From positions 1 through 7,755 of the forward strand of contig JAGREF010000254.1 of assembly GCA_020446665.1 (NCBI GenBank): a stretch of DNA of 7,755 nucleotides, read 5' to 3'. This document shows positions 5,649 through 7,755 of this stretch, one piece after another (position 1 is the first letter of the stretch; every line of letters begins with the position of its first letter). This stretch comes from Sphingomonadaceae bacterium. Lineage in GTDB: Bacteria; Pseudomonadota; Alphaproteobacteria; Sphingomonadales; Sphingomonadaceae. The notes beneath the pieces were generated by a model that was given only the letters and a program-made list of their open reading frames with translations, was not told the origin of the DNA and searched no databases. The position numbers were made by a program, and so were the translations under genes.

Positions 5649-5966
5649 ATGGACACTCTGACCCGCCTCGAACAGGTAATTGCCGAGCGCAGCAGCGCTG
5701 ACCCTGACTCAAGTTATGTCGCCAAACTCAATGCGCGCGGCGTGCCGGTCATCGCGCGCAAGCTGGGCGAGGAAGCGGTGGAAGCCGTGGTCGCCGCGCT
5801 GGCGGAAGATCGGGGCGAGCTGGTTGGCGAAGCCGCCGATGTCATCTTCCACCTGATGGTGCTGCTGCAGGCCAAGGGCGTGGCACTGGAAGAAGTGATG
5901 GCCGAACTCGACCGCCGCGAAGGCGTGTCCGGCCTAGTCGAAAAAGCGAGCAGGAGCGCAGAATAA
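5649..5966 (+). CDS. hisE: Phosphoribosyl-ATP pyrophosphohydrolase, stand-alone
   Basis: HisE removes pyrophosphate from PR-ATP to give PR-AMP, step 2 of histidine synthesis. The 105-residue all-helical protein belongs to the MazG-like NTP pyrophosphohydrolase fold. The metal-binding acidic motifs are KLGEEAVEAV (38-47, Glu41/Glu42/Glu45) and GEAADVIFHL (60-69, Glu61/Asp64). SSYVAKL (21-27) and LDRREG (87-92) are family hallmarks. No HisI domain is fused, so PR-AMP cyclohydrolase must be encoded elsewhere. The ATG at 5649 gives the usual MDTLTRLE start and has AGG four bases upstream; an in-frame ATG at 5637 would add MAGR. The TAA stop overlaps the next ATG by one base (TAATG). Confidence 0.95.
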   Translation: MDTLTRLEQVIAERSSADPDSSYVAKLNARGVPVIARKLGEEAVEAVVAALAEDRGELVGEAADVIFHLMVLLQAKGVALEEVMAELDRREGVSGLVEKASRSAE

Positions 5967-6340
5967 TGCCCATCGACCCGACGCTGCCCTATGACGACAA
6001 CAATATCTTCGCCAAGATTCTGCGCGACGAAATCCCGTCAAACCGGGTCTATGAAGATGAGTGGGCGATTGCCTTTCACGACATCAACCCGCAGGCGGAA
6101 ATTCACGTGCTGGTGATTCCGCGCGGGCGCTGGGTCAGCTGGGATGATTTCTCCGCGAGGGCAGAGGCAGAGGAAGTGGCCGGCTTTATCCGGGCAGTTG
6201 GCAATGTTGCCCGTCAGCTGGGGCTGGTGGAGCCGGGTTATCGCCTGCTGGCGAATATCGGGCAGAATGGCGGGCAGGAAGTGCCGCATCTGCATGTGCA
6301 TCTGTTCGGCGGGCAGGCGCTGGGTCGAATGATCGCTTGA
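5966..6340 (+). CDS. HIT-family nucleotide-binding hydrolase
   Basis: The 124-residue protein has the histidine-triad motif PHLHVHLFGG, with His108, His110 (nucleophile) and His112, and the upstream NIFAKILRDEIPSNRVYEDE segment typical of the HINT-like branch. Relatives hydrolyse purine nucleoside phosphoramidates or aminoacyl-adenylates in the cytosol; the substrate here cannot be read. An AGGAG at 5952-5956, nine bases before the ATG at 5966, is a good ribosome binding site inside hisE. The one-base overlap with hisE implies coupled expression. Downstream is an 85-bp gap before ybgC. Confidence 0.93.
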   Translation: MPIDPTLPYDDNNIFAKILRDEIPSNRVYEDEWAIAFHDINPQAEIHVLVIPRGRWVSWDDFSARAEAEEVAGFIRAVGNVARQLGLVEPGYRLLANIGQNGGQEVPHLHVHLFGGQALGRMIA

Positions 6341-6384
6341 GAAAGGCGTTCCAGCGCATTCGGCAGGATCGTTGAACACGCCGC

Positions 6385-6412
6385 TTGCCGTGCGACTCGC
6401 GGCTTTGCTAAA
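6385..6412 (+). promoter_or_regulatory. Weak candidate promoter for the ybgC-tol genes
   Basis: TTGCCG (6385-6390) and GCTAAA (6407-6412) are 16 bp apart. The match to a sigma-70 consensus is modest. It lies in the only notable gap between hisE-HIT and ybgC, and would start transcription a few bases before the ybgC ATG. Confidence 0.2.
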
Positions 6413-6425
6413 GCCTGCACCGATC

Positions 6426-6884
6426 ATGACGATACAGCCCACCCCTCCCGGCGGTTGCCTCGATGGACCGCGCCACCTTTATGCGGTGCGCGTCTATTAC
6501 GAAGATACCGATCTGTCGGGCATTACCTATCACGCCAATTACCTGCGCTGGTTCGAACGCGCCCGGTCTGACCTGTTGCGCCTGCTGGGCATAGACCAGC
6601 GCGCTGCGATTGAAGCGGGGGAGGGGGCCTATGCCGTGTCAGAGATCAATCTGCGCTACCTCCGCCCGGCCAGGCTGGATGACGATGTGGTGATCGAAAC
6701 ATATTGCACCGATATGCGTGCTGCGAGCTGCCGAATGCAGCAGCGCGCCTCGCGAGAGGGTGAAGTTCTTGCCGAAGCGAGCCTGCGGGTCGGGTTCGTG
6801 GCGCCGGATGGTCGCCCCCGCCGCCAGCCCGAGGCATGGCGCGAAGCCTTCAAACAAGTTCTTGTCCAGGAAGGGACTGCATGA
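6426..6884 (+). CDS. ybgC: YbgC-type acyl-CoA thioesterase of the Tol-Pal cluster
   Basis: YbgC is a hotdog-fold 4-hydroxybenzoyl-CoA-type thioesterase that hydrolyses acyl-CoA or acyl-ACP and is typically encoded just before tolQ. The active-site signature is VYYEDTDLSGITYHANYL (23-40), with the conserved aspartates 27 and 29, followed by RWFERARSDLLRLLGI (41-56). Later landmarks are AYAVSEINLRYLRPARLDD and the SLRVGFVAPDGRPRR segment. The length of 152 residues is slightly above the usual 130-140 because of a short N-terminal extension. The ATG at 6426 was chosen; a TTG at 6372 would add 18 residues with no support. It overlaps tolQ by 4 nt (ATGA). Confidence 0.93.
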   Translation: MTIQPTPPGGCLDGPRHLYAVRVYYEDTDLSGITYHANYLRWFERARSDLLRLLGIDQRAAIEAGEGAYAVSEINLRYLRPARLDDDVVIETYCTDMRAASCRMQQRASREGEVLAEASLRVGFVAPDGRPRRQPEAWREAFKQVLVQEGTA

Positions 6885-7576
6885 CTGCCTATTATTTTCT
6901 GGCCGCCGCACCCACGCGGCTCGACCCGCTCAAACTGTTCCTCGATGCCGATATCGTGGTGCAGGCGGTGATGGCCGGGCTGCTTCTTGCCAGCCTGTGG
7001 GTATGGATGATCATCATCTCCTTCGCAGTGCGCATGGCCGGCCTGCGCAAACGATGCGCAACATTCGAGGAAGAGTTCTGGCAGGCAGAAGATTTTGATG
7101 CCTTCATGAAATGGCAGGGCAAGCGCGCCAATCCGTCCTCGCGGGTGGCTGTGGCCGGATTTTCCGAATGGCGCCGTTCGACCAGCCCCAAACTGCTGGA
7201 TCGCGATGGTGCGCGCCAGCGTATTGCAGGGGCCATGGAAAGCCAGGTCGCGCAGGAATCCGATGAACTCGCCGGACGGCTGAACTTCCTCGCCACAGTC
7301 GGATCGGTCGCGCCTTTCGTGGGCCTGTTCGGCACGGTGTGGGGGATCATGAACAGCTTCTTCCAGATCGGGATGCAGCAGAACAGCTCGCTCGCTGTCG
7401 TCGCGCCGGGCATTTCGGAGGCGCTGTTTGCGACTGCCATCGGCCTGTTCGCCGCGATCCCCGCAGTGATTGCCTATAACCGCTATTCCAACAGCGTGAA
7501 CATGTTCGAAGCGCGTTTGCAGCGCTTTGCAGACCGGTTCCATGCGAGCCTAAGCCGCGAAATCGAGAAGCTGTAA
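6881..7576 (+). CDS. tolQ: TolQ, inner-membrane proton-channel subunit of Tol-Pal
   Basis: TolQ forms a pentamer around a TolR dimer and uses the proton motive force to drive TolA during outer-membrane constriction. The 231 residues have the MotA/TolQ/ExbB layout. Helix 1 is at about 26-49. A cytoplasmic domain (50-134) follows with [16 protein letters not shown] and [17 protein letters not shown]. Helix 2 (about 136-158, [20 protein letters not shown]) and helix 3 (about 174-197, [20 protein letters not shown]) hold the conserved family motifs. The ATG at 6881 overlaps the ybgC stop, and GGAAGG (6869-6874) stands 6 nt upstream. An earlier in-frame ATG (6836) lies inside ybgC and was not used. 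Confidence 0.96.
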   Translation: MTAYYFLAAAPTRLDPLKLFLDADIVVQAVMAGLLLASLWVWMIIISFAVRMAGLRKRCATFEEEFWQAEDFDAFMKWQGKRANPSSRVAVAGFSEWRRSTSPKLLDRDGARQRIAGAMESQVAQESDELAGRLNFLATVGSVAPFVGLFGTVWGIMNSFFQIGMQQNSSLAVVAPGISEALFATAIGLFAAIPAVIAYNRYSNSVNMFEARLQRFADRFHASLSREIEKL

Positions 7577-7577
7577 A

Positions 7578-7755
7578 ATGGCGATGGGTCTCCATTCAAC
7601 CCGCCGTGGACGCGGATCGCGCCGTGCGCCGATGGCGGAAATCAACGTCACGCCGCTGGTGGACGTGATGCTGGTGCTGATGATCATCTTCATGATCACC
7701 GCGCCGCTGCTGACCCATGCCGTCAGGATCGACATGCCCGAGGCCAGCAGCAGCC
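7578..7755 (+). CDS. tolR: TolR N-terminal part, truncated by the window edge
   Basis: Only 59 codons are visible. They encode a basic N-terminus ([19 protein letters not shown]), then the ExbD/TolR hallmark [20 protein letters not shown]. That contains the proton-pathway aspartate (Asp29) in the single transmembrane helix, and [16 protein letters not shown] leads into the periplasm. The gene starts one base after the tolQ stop, with GAGAAG (7565-7570) as a ribosome binding site. The periplasmic domain, and probably tolA, tolB and pal, lie beyond the window. Confidence 0.95.
   Translation, partial: MAMGLHSTRRGRGSRRAPMAEINVTPLVDVMLVLMIIFMITAPLLTHAVRIDMPEASSS

Noticed and set aside
6372..6425. 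TTG start giving YbgC 18 extra residues
   Set aside because: No ribosome binding site and the family begins close to the downstream ATG at 6426.
6656..7543. 295-residue open frame antisense to ybgC and tolQ
   Set aside because: Antisense to two well-identified genes, with low-complexity composition; a GC-driven shadow.
1..7755. tRNA, rRNA, CRISPR array, insertion sequence or phage genes
   Set aside because: No tandem spaced repeats, transposase motifs, or tRNA-like cloverleaf were seen on either strand by eye.

Overview
The window looks like chromosomal DNA from an alphaproteobacterium of the order Sphingomonadales (Erythrobacter/Novosphingobium type). This is inferred from the GC-rich codon use, an alpha-type SspB, the close resemblance of the HisA, HisE and TolR sequences to sphingomonad forms, and a small PEP-CTERM protein, a class common in that order. 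No database search was run. Almost all of the DNA is ordinary core-genome coding sequence, tightly packed. I see no mobile element, CRISPR array, tRNA or rRNA.

Layout. (1) Positions 1-390 hold the C-terminal half of a short-chain dehydrogenase on the + strand. (2) Positions 391-675 are a convergent intergenic region rich in palindromes: a 16-bp-stem hairpin, a cluster of short overlapping palindromes, and a 12-bp-stem hairpin abutting gmk. (3) A minus-strand block reads sspB (2251 to 1766), a small basic protein of unknown function (1732 to 1349), then gmk (1317 to 676), with 30-35 bp gaps that suggest one operon. (4) A short divergent promoter region (2252-2335) separates this from the + strand his cluster. 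(5) The cluster runs hisB, hisH, hisA, an unknown 91-residue two-helix membrane protein, and hisF, every junction overlapping by 1 to 8 nt. (6) Next come a 61-residue protein made of little more than a signal peptide and a PEP-CTERM segment, then hisE, then a HIT-family hydrolase that overlaps hisE by 1 nt. (7) The window ends with the start of a Tol-Pal cluster: ybgC, tolQ and a truncated tolR.

How the genes work together. HisE, HisA, HisH/HisF and HisB supply steps 2, 4, 5 and 6-7 of histidine biosynthesis. HisG, HisI, HisC and HisD are not in this window, and HisE is not fused to HisI. Gmk makes GDP, SspB delivers tagged proteins to ClpXP, and YbgC/TolQ/TolR belong to the envelope constriction machinery.

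The parts least explained by known biology are the membrane protein translationally wedged between hisA and hisF, the minimal PEP-CTERM protein between hisF and hisE, the small protein between sspB and gmk, and the palindromes at 417-674. Nothing here amounts to an obvious new multi-gene system.
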